Origin: DASTFY01 sp963829955
GTDB taxonomy: Bacteria; Actinomycetota; Acidimicrobiia; Acidimicrobiales; Ilumatobacteraceae
Length of the DNA: 64,000 nt
Reading direction: 5' to 3'
Assembly (NCBI GenBank): GCA_963829955.1
Contig: CAWHKS010000016.1
Span: forward strand, 62,001 to 126,000
This document shows positions 1-9,319 of this stretch, piece by piece. Position 1 is the first letter of the stretch. Every line of letters starts with the position of its first letter. The notes under the pieces are model-generated. The model saw nothing but the letters and a program-made list of their open reading frames with translations, was not told the DNA's origin and made no database searches. A program made the translations under genes and the position numbers.

Positions 1-1073
1 CCCTGCACCGTGGTCCAGCCGACGAGGATGTCGGTGGAGCTCTGGATGAAGCGCCGGCCCACCGTGACCCGCTGGCCGTGGTTCGGGTAGCGACTCGGCT
101 CGAGGAAGGCCTCGTACACCGACGGTCCTGCCTGCTTGACCTGCAAGAAGAGCAGATCGTCTGGGCGTGCGCCCACGAGCAGCATGAGGTACACGCGCAT
201 CCCAACGCTGCCTACGCCCACCACCTGGCGGACGACGTCCACCAAGGAGTACCGGTCGAGGAGGTAGCGCCGCTCCTCCGGCAGCGACGAGCGATACGCC
301 GCCCAGACCTCATCGACGATGGCTCGATCGGCACCTTCATCCCGAACTCGGAACGGCGGTGCCTCGACCAGGCGAACGCGACCGTCGACCACCTCCGTGA
401 ACTTCTTGGCCGCACCGACGTTCGATCGCTTCCTCGCTCGCTTGTGGAGCCTCGCCGCGATGTCCGCCCGCTCTTCGGCCACGACGACGCTGAGCAGATC
501 CTCGGCCGTGACCTGTGCGTACCAGATGTCGAGGAACCGGGCCTCGGCGTACTGCGAGATCCCACCGCGGTACCCGTCGAGCGCGGCACGCACCGCCAGA
601 TCCACTTCCCCCGCGTTCGTCAGCCCCGTGTCGCGGGCCAGCACCTGCAGGCTCGCAGCCGTCCTCATCAGATCCCACTCGAACGGGCCCGGGAGGGTCT
701 CGTCGAAGTCACGGAGGTCGAACGAGAGCTGCCGCTCAGGCGTGGCCCACAACCCGAAGTTGAGGACATGAGCGTCACCGCACAACTGCACGGTCAGACT
801 GCTGTTGGGCCGCGAAGCGAGGTCGGCGGCCATGACCGCGGCGGCACCGCGGTAGTAGGTCCACGGCGAGGCCGCCATGCGGCCGTGGCGTATGGGCACT
901 AAGTCCGGCGCCCGCACGGCGTTCTGGGCGAGCACGGTTCGCAGGGCGTCATGACCGCGCCCGTCGGGGTTCCAATCGCCCGCATCCTTGCGAGGCAGTC
1001 TCGCCCGAGCCGCCCGTCCAATCGCCCGACGCTCCTCGAGGGACAGATGGTGCGGGCTCGTCGTCACGCTCAT
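1..1073 (-). CDS. DUF2252 family protein, 3' end cut by window edge
   Basis: The ATG at 1073 opens a frame of 357 codons that runs off the left edge without a stop. Residues 98-102 (CGDAH, followed by NFG) and 118-126 (FDLRDFDET) are the conserved core of DUF2252, a family with a remote protein-kinase-like fold whose biochemical function is not established. The frame is uninterrupted and shows normal codon use. The only upstream neighbour is a degenerate DUF222 fragment on the same strand. Family assignment is firm; function is unknown. Confidence 0.85.
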   Translation of the reverse strand, partial: MSVTTSPHHLSLEERRAIGRAARARLPRKDAGDWNPDGRGHDALRTVLAQNAVRAPDLVPIRHGRMAASPWTYYRGAAAVMAADLASRPNSSLTVQLCGDAHVLNFGLWATPERQLSFDLRDFDETLPGPFEWDLMRTAASLQVLARDTGLTNAGEVDLAVRAALDGYRGGISQYAEARFLDIWYAQVTAEDLLSVVVAEERADIAARLHKRARKRSNVGAAKKFTEVVDGRVRLVEAPPFRVRDEGADRAIVDEVWAAYRSSLPEERRYLLDRYSLVDVVRQVVGVGSVGMRVYLMLLVGARPDDLLFLQVKQAGPSVYEAFLEPSRYPNHGQRVTVGRRFIQSSTDILVGWTTVQ

Positions 1074-1181
1074 GAAGCCTTCCCTACCGGCTGACCTGGC
1101 TGCCGACCTCACCCACGACCGACGGCCGCTGCGAGCCGACCGGCTCCGCCGCTGAGGTCAACTCAGCGTAGTTTCCCGGCG

Positions 1182-1547
1182 TCACCACCAACCGCTCGAA
1201 CCACGATCCGACCTCGCTCCGTACCCACAGCGCCGCCACCGCCCGGCCACATCAACATGGGCACCCGACACCACACCATCAGCCAGCGCCTCCCCCAACT
1301 GTGGAAGCACCCGGGTCGTCTGCGCCCGCTTCACGGTCCGTTCGGAGTCCCTCAGCGAAGCATGCGAAGCATCAGCCAGGATCTTCTCCGGATACGAGAC
1401 GGTCTGCTCCACTTCGGCGGCGACGGCCACGTCACGACCATCCAGCCAGGCCCGCAAACGCGCCGACGACGACGCCACCTGTGCCAACACCCCTCGGTCG
1501 CGGCAAGCAGGATCCAACCCGCCCACGGCCTCCACCAGTTCGTGCAT
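1182..1547 (-). pseudogene. DUF222 (13E12 repeat family) N-terminal remnant
   Basis: The translation from the ATG at 1547 (a TTG at 1556 is also possible) has the typical N-terminal DUF222 pattern. It begins ELVEAVGGLD, continues through an acidic helix region (residues about 30-60) and reaches LADGVVSGAHVDVAGR near residue 105. In the family this segment is followed by about 200 more residues and usually a C-terminal HNH nuclease domain. Here the frame degenerates right after the AHVDVAGR motif and stops at 1182, and no HNH motif is visible downstream in any frame. I call it a truncated relic; such copies are common in actinobacteria. Confidence 0.6.
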
Positions 1548-1630
1548 CTCCGCCAATCGTATACGAACAAGTGTACGACGGGGGGTGTAGCCAGCAGCAC
1601 AGGTCCCCGCTACACCCCCGGCGTACCCTC

Positions 1631-2749
1631 ATGAGCATGACCACCGATCGAGCCCGGGCCTGGGGAGCCACCATGGGCGGACACGCCGCGCAGGGCATCG
1701 TGCTGGCCCACGAGAGCTCGAGCGCCGGTCCCGGAACCGCCCACGGCATGGACCGCGCGGCCCGCGAGGCGGCCGATGACGCCGCCATGGCACCCGGCGC
1801 GACGCGTGCCCGCGGGGCGGGGCGCCGCCGCAAGCAGGAAGAACCGGACCCTTGGCGGACGTGCTTCGAGCGGGACCGCGATCGCATACTCCACGCCGCC
1901 GCCTTCCGCCGCCTGGCCGGCAAGACGCAGGTGTTCGTCTTCCCGGACGACCACCAGCGCACCCGTCTCACGCACGCCCTCGAGGTGGCGCAGGTCGCCC
2001 GCGGGGTGGCGTCGGCCCTGGGACTCAACGTGGCGCTGGCCGAGGCCATCGCGCTCGGGCACGACTGCGGGCACGGGCCCGGCGGGCACGCCAGCGAAGA
2101 CGCCCTCAGCCCCTACGTCGCCGAGGGCTACGACCACGCTGTCTGGGGCGCCGACGTCGTCCTGGACCCGCTCAACCTGTGCGAGGAGACGCTCGACGGT
2201 ATCCGCAACCACTCCTGGTCCCGCCCGGCGCCAGCCACGCCGGAGGGAGAGGTGGTCTCATGGGCCGACCGCGTCGCGTACGTGTGCCACGACTTCGAAG
2301 ATGCGGTGTCGGCCGGCATCGTGACGCCGTCGATGCTCCCCGCGACCGTCGCCGAGGCGGCCGGGCGCGACCGCGGCGAGCAGCTCGGCACCTTCATCGA
2401 CGCCATGGTCGAGGCCGGCCTCTCCAGCGGACAGGTGGGGATGACGACGCCGGCGGCCGAGGCGCTGGCAGCCTTCCGCCACTTCAACTACACGCACGTC
2501 TACCTGCGACCGGCGTCCGTCGCCCAGGCCGGGCGAGTGATCTCCGTGCTGCGAGCCCTGGTCGAGCACTACGCCGACCGCCCGAACCTCCTCCCGGCCG
2601 ACCGCCAGGAGGGCGTCGAGGCCGGGAGCGAGGAGGCGGTGAGGGCCGCTGTCACCTACGTCGGCGGGATGACCGATCGCTTCGCCTGTGCGCAGGCCGT
2701 CGCGCTCCTGGGCTGGGACCCGGCCAAGCTGCCCCAAGGCGTGCGCTGA
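1631..2749 (+). CDS. dgt: dGTPase-like HD-domain phosphohydrolase
   Basis: This 372-residue protein resembles deoxyguanosinetriphosphate triphosphohydrolases, which cut dNTPs to deoxynucleoside plus triphosphate. The metal-binding HD set is complete: H115 (RLTHALEV), H144-D145 (GHDCGHGPGGH) and D213 (WADRVAY). The conserved entry EEPDPWRTCFERDRDRI lies at residues 70-86. The first 65 residues are low in complexity, so the true start may be downstream of 1631; I see no clear Shine-Dalgarno there. It converges on rpmA across a short hairpin. Actinobacterial homologues often precede dnaG, which is absent here. Confidence 0.85.
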   Translation: MSMTTDRARAWGATMGGHAAQGIVLAHESSSAGPGTAHGMDRAAREAADDAAMAPGATRARGAGRRRKQEEPDPWRTCFERDRDRILHAAAFRRLAGKTQVFVFPDDHQRTRLTHALEVAQVARGVASALGLNVALAEAIALGHDCGHGPGGHASEDALSPYVAEGYDHAVWGADVVLDPLNLCEETLDGIRNHSWSRPAPATPEGEVVSWADRVAYVCHDFEDAVSAGIVTPSMLPATVAEAAGRDRGEQLGTFIDAMVEAGLSSGQVGMTTPAAEALAAFRHFNYTHVYLRPASVAQAGRVISVLRALVEHYADRPNLLPADRQEGVEAGSEEAVRAAVTYVGGMTDRFACAQAVALLGWDPAKLPQGVR

Positions 2750-2770
2750 GAGCCGTCACGCGCAATCGAA

Positions 2771-2788
2771 GCGCGGATTCGTCCGCGC
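2771..2788. terminator. Hairpin between convergent dgt and rpmA
   Basis: A perfect 7-bp stem (GCGCGGA / TCCGCGC) closes a TTCG tetraloop. It sits in the 54-bp gap between the stops of dgt (plus) and rpmA (minus), where a bidirectional terminator is expected. No T-run follows on either strand, so termination is inferred from position and stem stability. Confidence 0.5.
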
Positions 2789-2803
2789 GGTGCGGCCGCG
2801 CCG

Positions 2804-3058
2804 TCAGCCGACGGGGTTGACGTCGACCAGCTTGCGGTTGTTCCGCTGGCCGAACTTCACGGTGCCCTCGGCAGTGGCGAAGAGGGTGTCGTCCCCGCCG
2901 CGGCCGACGTTGCGGCCCGGGTGGAACTTGGTGCCGCGCTGCCTCACGATGATCGTGCCGGCCGTGACCTTGGTGCCGTCGAACACCTTGACACCGAGGC
3001 GCTGTGCATTGGAGTCCCGCCCGTTGCGGGTGGACCCGCCGCCCTTCGTCTTGGACAT
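2804..3058 (-). CDS. rpmA: 50S ribosomal protein L27
   Basis: The 84-residue L27 has the signature GGGSTRNGRDSNAQRLGVK near the N-terminus and RQRGTKFHPG in the middle. L27 binds the 50S subunit near the peptidyl-transferase centre, where its N-terminal tail contacts tRNA. The start reads MSKTKGG rather than the more usual MAHKKGG. The ATG at 3058 follows a clear GAGGAGG ribosome-binding site. It lies 10 bases after rplU, the standard L21-L27 pair. In many bacteria obg follows, but here the operon ends at a hairpin facing dgt. Confidence 0.97.
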   Translation of the reverse strand: MSKTKGGGSTRNGRDSNAQRLGVKVFDGTKVTAGTIIVRQRGTKFHPGRNVGRGGDDTLFATAEGTVKFGQRNNRKLVDVNPVG

Positions 3059-3068
3059 CTCGGCCTCC

Positions 3069-3410
3069 TCAGCCCTTCGAGCTCTTCGAGCTCTTGCCGC
3101 CTGCGCCGGGGATGCTGGTGATCTCGACGACCGAGTACTTCTGGCGATGCCCGTAGCGCCGGCGCTGGTTGGTCCGCCGCTTGTACGTGAAGCCGTTGAT
3201 CTTGGGGCCCTTGGCCAGGCCGACGACGGTGGCCGTGACTTCGGCGCCCTTCAGCTGCTCCGGCGTGGCGAGGACGGTGTCCCCGTCGACGAGGAGGACA
3301 GCGCGGAAGGTGACCTCGTCGCCCTCGGCGGCGCTGAGCAGGTCGACCTCGACACGCTGGCCCTCGACGACGCGTTCTTGGCGTCCTCCGGCGGTGATGA
3401 CTGCGTACAT
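3069..3410 (-). CDS. rplU: 50S ribosomal protein L21
   Basis: This 113-residue L21 starts MYAVITAGGRQERV and ends in a basic, serine/lysine-rich tail. The 23S rRNA-binding block GPKINGFTYKRRTNQRRRYGHRQ lies at residues about 70-92. The ATG at 3410 begins 14 bases after the stop of the RNase E/G gene, and rpmA follows 10 bases downstream. A longer in-frame extension upstream is only the RNase gene read out of frame. rne-rplU-rpmA is a conserved actinobacterial operon order. Confidence 0.96.
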   Translation of the reverse strand: MYAVITAGGRQERVVEGQRVEVDLLSAAEGDEVTFRAVLLVDGDTVLATPEQLKGAEVTATVVGLAKGPKINGFTYKRRTNQRRRYGHRQKYSVVEITSIPGAGGKSSKSSKG

Positions 3411-3424
3411 AGCGAAGAGCGAGC

Positions 3425-5405
3425 CTACCCGATGAGCGAGTGATCGACCACCAGGCCACGCCCTTCGCAGTTGGGGCAGGTCTGCGCGAACGCCGTCAGC
3501 AGGCCCTCGCCGATGCGCTTGCGGGTCATCTCGACCAGGCCCAGATCGGAGATGTCGAACACCTGCGTGCGGGTCTTGTCCCGGGCCAGCGCCTCTCGGA
3601 AGGCGGACACCACCCGCTGGCGGTTCTCCCTGATCTCCATGTCGATGAAGTCGATGACGATGATCCCGCCGATGTCCCGCAGCCTGAGCTGGCGGGCGAT
3701 CTCGTCGGCCGCCTCCAGGTTGTTGTTGAAGACCGTCTCCTCCAGGTTGGAGGTACCGACGTTCTTGCCCGTGTTCACGTCGATGACCGTGAGCGCCTCG
3801 GTGTGCTCGACGATGAGCGATCCGCCCGAGGGCAACCAGACCTTGCGGTCCAGGGCCTTGTGGAGCTGCTCGTGGACGTGGTGCTTCTCGAAGAGCGGGA
3901 GCCCCTCGGCCTCGGGGTCGTAGAACTCGATGCGGTCGGCCAGCTCGGGGTTGAGGGCGCCCACGTAGTCCCTGACCTCGGCGTAGAGCTCGGGATCGTC
4001 GATGACGACGCCTCGGTAGTCGGCGTTGAGCTCCTCCCGGATGACCCGCACGGCCAGCCCCGGCTCCCGGTAGAGGAGCGACGGCGAGCGGACCTGCTTG
4101 GCCCTGGCGCTGATGGTCTCCCACTGGCCGGCCAGGCGCAGCACGTCGGCCCGCAGCTCGTCCTCGCTCACGCTCTCGGCCGCCGTGCGCACGATCAGGC
4201 CGTGCTCCTCGGGCTTCACCCGATCCAGAATCGACCGCAGCCGCCGCCGCTCGTCGTCGGCCAGCCGCTTGGAGATGCCGTAGGTCTTCGAGTTGGGGAT
4301 CAGCACCACGAACCGGCCGGGGAGCGACACCTCCTGCGTGAGGCGCGCGCCCTTGGCCCCGATCGGGTTCTTCGTGACCTGCGTGACGATGAGCTGCTTG
4401 TTCTTGAGGAGCTGCTCGATGCGCGGGCGGTCGGCGCCCCGGGACCGGTCCTTGGCCGGCTCCAGCAGGTCCTCGGCGTCGTACTGGACGTCCCCGCGGT
4501 AGAGAACCGCGTTCTTGGGCGTCCCGATGTCAACGAAGGCCGCCTCCATCCCCGGCAGCACGTTCTGGACCCGCCCGACGTAGATGTTGCCGTGGATCTG
4601 GGCCACGTCGTCGGAGGGCCGGCTGACGTAGTGCTCGATGAGGTTGCGGCCCTGGAGGACGGCGATCTGGACGAGGTCCGGGCGGACGTGGACGCACATC
4701 AGGTAGCGACCGACCGGGCGGCCGTTGCGCTCACGGCCCCGGCGGCGCTCCAGCACGTCGGCGTCCAGGGCCACCGGCCCGGCGGGATGACCCTTGGCCT
4801 GGGCTCCACCCGTCCGGCTCGTCTTGCGGCGGCGCTTGGTCTTGTCCCCGGCCACGGACGCGGCGGCGCCGGAGGATCCGGGCTTGGCCCCATCGGCCGG
4901 CGGCCGGGCGACCCGCTCGGAGCGGGCTGACCGTCCAGCCGGAGCAGAGGACGCGGGGGCGGGGCGGGTGTCGCCGATCTGGGGCTTGCGGACGAGCACA
5001 CGCTCGGCCGCGGCCGGATCCTGCACGCGCCCCTCACCGGGGAGATCAGGCAGTTCCTCGGGATCGACCGGCGCCCGACGGCGCCCTCTCGAACCGGCCG
5101 GATTCGAACCGGCCGGCCTCACGTCCGGCGGCGTCGCGCGAATCGACGGTGTCACCCGGGGTGTCCTCGAGACCATCCTCGAGACCATCGTCGTCGTCGG
5201 ATTCCTCGCCGTCGGTGGCCGTCACGCCTGGGCGGCGACGACCCTTTCCTCCTCGGGAGCCCCGGCGCCGGCGGCGCGCCGCGGACGAGGTGCGGAGGGC
5301 GGGTTCGCCGTCGGCCTCGCCCGGGGCGCCATCAGCGCCCGGGGCGGTGTCGCCGTCGGCGGGTTCGGGCTGTGAGAGCTCCAGGGGGCGATCCTGCTCG
5401 GTCAT
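3425..5405 (-). CDS. rne: Ribonuclease E/G family endoribonuclease, N-terminal frameshift
   Basis: This enzyme processes and degrades RNA. The C-terminal 450 residues show the S1-type segment (IHGNIYVGRVQNVLPGMEAAFVDIG), the two catalytic-aspartate motifs VIDVNTGK and IIVIDFIDM, and the zinc-link CPNCEGRG near the end. Two frames are needed. The ATG at 5405, with an AAGGA site and 16 bases after the DUF2344 stop, opens an acidic then arginine-rich N-terminus (RRRRRGSRGGKGRRR) that ends at 5046. The catalytic frame is open from 5188. The switch lies between about 5050 and 5190, beside a 15-bp tandem repeat (5089-5118). I infer one protein of about 660 residues with an indel, most likely a sequence error. 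Confidence 0.85.
5089..5118. repeat. 15-bp tandem repeat in the rne N-terminal region
   Basis: Two adjacent 15-bp units share 13 identical bases (TCGAACCGGCCGG on the plus strand). They fall exactly where the two rne reading frames overlap. The unit keeps the frame, so it cannot itself explain the shift, but it is a plausible place for misalignment. Confidence 0.7.
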
Positions 5406-5420
5406 CCGTCTGTGTCCTTC

Positions 5421-6152
5421 TCATGCGCACGCTCCCAGAGCATGCGTCTGGGACGTCGCCGGCACCGGGAGGGGTTCCCGGCGGGCGCCGTCACGTTCGA
5501 TCCACTGGTGGGTGCGGCGCACCCGGTGGGTGATGTCGATCGGTTCCGCCACCTCAGGGAAGCACGCCGCCAGCAGCTCGCTGGGACGCAGCGCCCGGGG
5601 TTGGGTGGCGAGATCGGCCAGCAGGACGGGCGGACCGTCTTGCGTGGTGGTCTCGACGCACAGGGCGAGGATGCCCGGCCGCAGGTCGTCGAGAGTCTCG
5701 TGGCCCTTGCGGCTACGGGCCAGGAGAAGGCTAGAGGCGGCGAGGGCAGCCGCGACCGCGCCCTCGGCCCTGGTGGGTGACACCTCACGCAGCTCGATCC
5801 GCCACGAGCAGGAGGTGACGTCCTGCTGGAGCGACGGCTCCCCGCCCTCGAGCACGGCGGCCGAGGTCACCGAGAAACCGACCGGCAGGGCGGCCGTGAG
5901 CCGATCAGGAAGGTCGTCGACGACGGGCTGCTCCACCAGGTCGACGTCGAGCAGCTCGACATCGGACTCGTAGCCCGTGGGCAGGGCGAGCCCGAAGTGG
6001 AGGCGGGGCCGCGGGGAGAAACCCTCGGTGTAGGCGACCGCCAGTCCGGCTCTGCGCAGTGCCCGCTCCCAGATGCGAGCGGCGTCACGATGGCTGGTCC
6101 AACGGACCTTGCCCTCTTTGGCGTATCGCAGCCGGGCGGTGACGCTGCTCAT
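5421..6152 (-). CDS. TIGR03936/DUF2344 radical SAM-associated protein
   Basis: This 243-residue protein starts MSSVTARLRYAKEGKVRWTSHRD and carries the family hallmark GFSPRPRLHFGLALPTGYES (residues about 43-62). The family is nearly always next to, or fused with, the B12-binding radical SAM protein encoded just upstream, and its function is unproven. Its ATG overlaps that gene's TGA as ATGA, so the two are translationally coupled. It ends 16 bases before the rne start. The genomic linkage with RNase E/G and L21/L27 suggests a role in RNA or ribosome maturation; this is inference. Confidence 0.88.
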   Translation of the reverse strand: MSSVTARLRYAKEGKVRWTSHRDAARIWERALRRAGLAVAYTEGFSPRPRLHFGLALPTGYESDVELLDVDLVEQPVVDDLPDRLTAALPVGFSVTSAAVLEGGEPSLQQDVTSCSWRIELREVSPTRAEGAVAAALAASSLLLARSRKGHETLDDLRPGILALCVETTTQDGPPVLLADLATQPRALRPSELLAACFPEVAEPIDITHRVRRTHQWIERDGARREPLPVPATSQTHALGACA

Positions 6153-8110
6153 GCCGCGCCCACGCCAACCGGCTCCCGCCGGGACACCAGCTCGACGGGC
6201 ACGACGTGCCCACGCGCGAGATCCTGGCCGGTGCCCTGGCTCCCGCCGGCGGGAGCCACCGGCGAGGCGACCACGTGCTCGAGCCCGTAGCCGGTGCAGA
6301 CCCCGCAGTCGTAGCAGGGGGTCCAGCGACAGTCCTCGAGCCCGTGCTCGGCCAGCGCTTCCTGCCAGTCCTGCCACAGGAAGTCCTTGTGGAGCCCCGC
6401 CGAGATGTGATCCCAGGGCAGCACCTCGGCCTCGTCCCGATGGCGCAGGACGTACCAGTCCATCGAGAGACCCTCGGCGGCCATTGCCTCCTCCCAGCGC
6501 CCCAGGTCGAAGTGCTCGCTCCACTCCTGGAACGTGCCACCCGAGCGCCAGACCCGTTCGATCACGCGCCCGACCCGGCGGTCACCCCGGCTGGCGAGGC
6601 CCTCGACCAGCGAGGCGGCCGGGTCGTGCCACTTGAGCTGCACGCCCCGCGCCTTGGCGGTGGCGTCGCGCAGGAGCTGGACCTTCCGGCGCATCTCCGC
6701 CATGGTGTTCTGGCCGAACCACTGGAATGGTGTGTGGGGCTTCGGGACGAAGCCGCCCAGGGAAACGGTGAGGGAGGCCCGGTTGGTGTAGCGCTTCCCC
6801 AGGGCGACGCACTGGCGCGCCAGGTCGGCGATGCCGAGCGTGTCCTCGTCGGTCTCGGTGGGCAGCCCGGTCAGGAAGTAGAGCTTCATGCGGCTCCACC
6901 CCTCGCTGTAGGCGGCGTCCACCGCGCCGTAGAGGTCTTCCTCAGTGATCAACTTGTTGATGACGGAACGAAGTCGCCATGTGCCCGCTTCAGGCGCGAA
7001 GGTCAGACCCGACCGCCGCGCCCGTGCCACCTGGGCGGCGACGCCCACCGTGAAGGCGTCGACCCGCAGAGACGGCAGGCTGACGCTCGTCGGCCCGCAG
7101 AGCCCCGTGGAGTCCACTGTCTCCGCCACCACGCGCTCGATCCCCGAGAAGTCGGCCGTCGACAGCGAGGTGAGGCTCACCTCGTCGTAACCCGTGCGCA
7201 GGAGCCCCTCCCGCACCATGGTCCGCACCTGGTCGGCCGGGCGCTCCCGCACTGGCCTCGTGATCATCCCCGCCTGGCAGAACCGGCATCCCCTGGTGCA
7301 GCCGCGGAAGACCTCGACGGACAGCCGGTCGTGCACCACCTCCGTCAGCGGGACCAGTTGGCGCTTGGGGTAGGGCCAGTCCGCCAGATCGGCCACTGTG
7401 CGCTTGACGATCTGCGCCGGGACGTCCGGATACCGCGGGGTGATGGCCACCAGCTGGGGACCGTCGTACGTGACGTCGTACATCGACGGGACGTACACGC
7501 CATCCACCGCGGCCAGCCGGCGCAGCACCTGGTGGCGGCTGCCCTCGGGCCGACCCGAGGCCGTCCACTCGCGGACCACCTCCGTGATCTCGGACACCAC
7601 CTCCTCGCCCTCGCCGATGACGAACAGGTCGACGTACTCGGCTAGTGGCTCGGGGTTGAACGTGGCGTGGCCCCCGGCGGCCACCAGGGGGTGTTCGTCC
7701 CGCCGATCCTCGTTGCGGACGGGCACACCGGCCAGGTCCACGCAGGCCAGGACGTTCGTGTACACGAGCTCCGCCGACAGGTTGAAGGCGAGGAGGTCGA
7801 ACTCGGACGCGGCGCGGTGGGAATCGACCGAGAAGAGGGGCAGCCCGTGGTGGCGGAGCTCGGCGTCCAGGTCCGTCCAGGGCGCGTAGGCCCGCTCAGC
7901 CACCGCGTCGTCCCGCTCGTTGAGGATCTCGTAGAGGATCTGCAGGCCCTGGTTGGGGAGCCCGATCTCGTACGTGTCCGGGTAGACGAGCAGCCACGAC
8001 ACCTTGCCCGGGCCGTGGACGGGGACGATGGCGCCGTCTTCGCAACCGATGTAGCGGGCGGGCTTCTGCACCTTGGCCAGCAGTGGTTCGAGCCGGGGCC
8101 ACAGCGTCAT
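6149..8110 (-). CDS. TIGR03960 B12-binding radical SAM protein
   Basis: This 653-residue protein has an N-terminal Rossmann-like cobalamin-binding segment (residues about 30-190) and a radical SAM core. The 4Fe-4S cysteines are C271, C275 and C278 in RGCTRGCRFCQAG. A second cysteine cluster near the C-terminus (CRWTPCYDCGVC) could hold another metal centre. It is full length, with ATG at 8110, and coupled to the DUF2344 gene by an ATGA overlap. The substrate of this family is not known. rodA lies 48 bases upstream, so one transcript may carry the elongation genes through to rpmA. Confidence 0.9.
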   Translation of the reverse strand: MTLWPRLEPLLAKVQKPARYIGCEDGAIVPVHGPGKVSWLLVYPDTYEIGLPNQGLQILYEILNERDDAVAERAYAPWTDLDAELRHHGLPLFSVDSHRAASEFDLLAFNLSAELVYTNVLACVDLAGVPVRNEDRRDEHPLVAAGGHATFNPEPLAEYVDLFVIGEGEEVVSEITEVVREWTASGRPEGSRHQVLRRLAAVDGVYVPSMYDVTYDGPQLVAITPRYPDVPAQIVKRTVADLADWPYPKRQLVPLTEVVHDRLSVEVFRGCTRGCRFCQAGMITRPVRERPADQVRTMVREGLLRTGYDEVSLTSLSTADFSGIERVVAETVDSTGLCGPTSVSLPSLRVDAFTVGVAAQVARARRSGLTFAPEAGTWRLRSVINKLITEEDLYGAVDAAYSEGWSRMKLYFLTGLPTETDEDTLGIADLARQCVALGKRYTNRASLTVSLGGFVPKPHTPFQWFGQNTMAEMRRKVQLLRDATAKARGVQLKWHDPAASLVEGLASRGDRRVGRVIERVWRSGGTFQEWSEHFDLGRWEEAMAAEGLSMDWYVLRHRDEAEVLPWDHISAGLHKDFLWQDWQEALAEHGLEDCRWTPCYDCGVCTGYGLEHVVASPVAPAGGSQGTGQDLARGHVVPVELVSRREPVGVGAA

Positions 8111-8158
8111 GACCTGAGCATCCTAGCCCGGGGCCCTTCCGCGCTCTTGTGAGCGCGT

Positions 8159-9319
8159 TCACAACCTCCGCATGTAGACGTTCTGCACCAGGCCGACCAT
8201 GGCGAAGAAGGCCACCGTGGAGGACCCGCCGTAGGAGATGAAGGGCAGCGGAATGCCGGTGATGGGCATGATCCCCATGGTCATGCCCACGTTCTGGAAG
8301 ACATGCCAGAGCAGAGCCGCGGCCACGCCGCAACACAGCAGCGAGCCGAGGTGGTCACGGGAGATCTGGGCCACCCGGAGACAGCGGACGATGAGGATGG
8401 CGTAGAGCGCGAGGACGCCCGCGCTGCCCAGCAGGCCGAACTGCTCGCCCACGGCCGAGAACACGAAGTCGGTGTGCTGCTCGGGGACGTAGCCGCCGTT
8501 CGTGCGCGGGCCCTGCATGAAGCCGTGCCCGGTGAGCTCCCCGGTGGCGATCGCCGCCTGCGATTCCTGGGACTGGAGGATGAGCGCCTCGGTCGTCTCG
8601 TCGTTGGTCTCGGTGTCGGCGGAAACGAAGGTCGTGAGACGGGCGAACTGGTAGCTCTGCAGCGTCCCCGTGGCCACGACCAGGACGGCGGAGAAGACGG
8701 CCAGTCCCGTGACGAGCGCGATGTGGCGGGGGTTGGCCTTGGCAACGAGGAGGATGGCCATGGCGATGGCGACGAACACCGACGCCGTCCCCAGGTCCGG
8801 CTGGGCGATCACGATCAACACCGGAAGCGCCATGAGCCCGAGGGCGCGCACGAAGCCCGGGAACGGCAGGGCCTCCCCGCGGTCGCTGGCCACGAAGGCC
8901 GCCAGCACGAGGATGAGCGTGACCTTGGCCAGCTCCGACGGTTGCAACTGGAACGGCCCGATCACGAACCACGCCCGGATGCCGTTGCGGGACCGGGCCA
9001 GGATGGTGACGGCGATCAGCAGGATCGTGGTGGCGCCGAAGAAGAACAGGGCCCAGTCGCGCAGCCGGCGGTAGTCGATGACGGCGGCCAGCGTCATCAC
9101 CACCAGCGCGCCGCCCATGAAGAGGCCCTGGCGCTGGACGTAGTAGTAGGGGTCGAGCCCGCCCAGGCGGCGGGTCGGGCCGGTCGCGGAGTAGATCGCG
9201 GTCAGGCCGATGGCGCACAGACCGGCGACCGTGAACACGATCGTCCAGTCGAGCCGGCGCAAGGAGACGTCGCTGCGCCGGGAGAGCGACAGCGCCGGGG
9301 CCGGCGCGAGCACGACCAT
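8159..9319 (-). CDS. rodA: Rod-shape SEDS glycosyltransferase RodA
   Basis: RodA polymerises lipid II into peptidoglycan glycan strands in the elongasome, working with the class B PBP encoded immediately upstream. The 386 residues are strongly hydrophobic, consistent with about ten membrane segments. The family signature GIPLPFISYGGSS stands near the C-terminus, and the protein ends QNVYMRRL. The ATG at 9319 overlaps the last TGA of a tandem stop/start repeat (9318-9368) that links it to mrdA. There is no separate strong Shine-Dalgarno, so translation probably depends on coupling. Confidence 0.95.
   Translation of the reverse strand: MVVLAPAPALSLSRRSDVSLRRLDWTIVFTVAGLCAIGLTAIYSATGPTRRLGGLDPYYYVQRQGLFMGGALVVMTLAAVIDYRRLRDWALFFFGATTILLIAVTILARSRNGIRAWFVIGPFQLQPSELAKVTLILVLAAFVASDRGEALPFPGFVRALGLMALPVLIVIAQPDLGTASVFVAIAMAILLVAKANPRHIALVTGLAVFSAVLVVATGTLQSYQFARLTTFVSADTETNDETTEALILQSQESQAAIATGELTGHGFMQGPRTNGGYVPEQHTDFVFSAVGEQFGLLGSAGVLALYAILIVRCLRVAQISRDHLGSLLCCGVAAALLWHVFQNVGMTMGIMPITGIPLPFISYGGSSTVAFFAMVGLVQNVYMRRL

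Noticed and set aside
1257..1634. A 125-codon plus-strand frame over the DUF222 relic
   Set aside because: It is antisense to recognisable DUF222 sequence, with no motif or ribosome-binding site.
3440..4930. A 496-codon plus-strand frame opposite rne
   Set aside because: It mirrors the rne coding strand, has no family motif and no ribosome-binding site. It is a typical high-GC antisense shadow.
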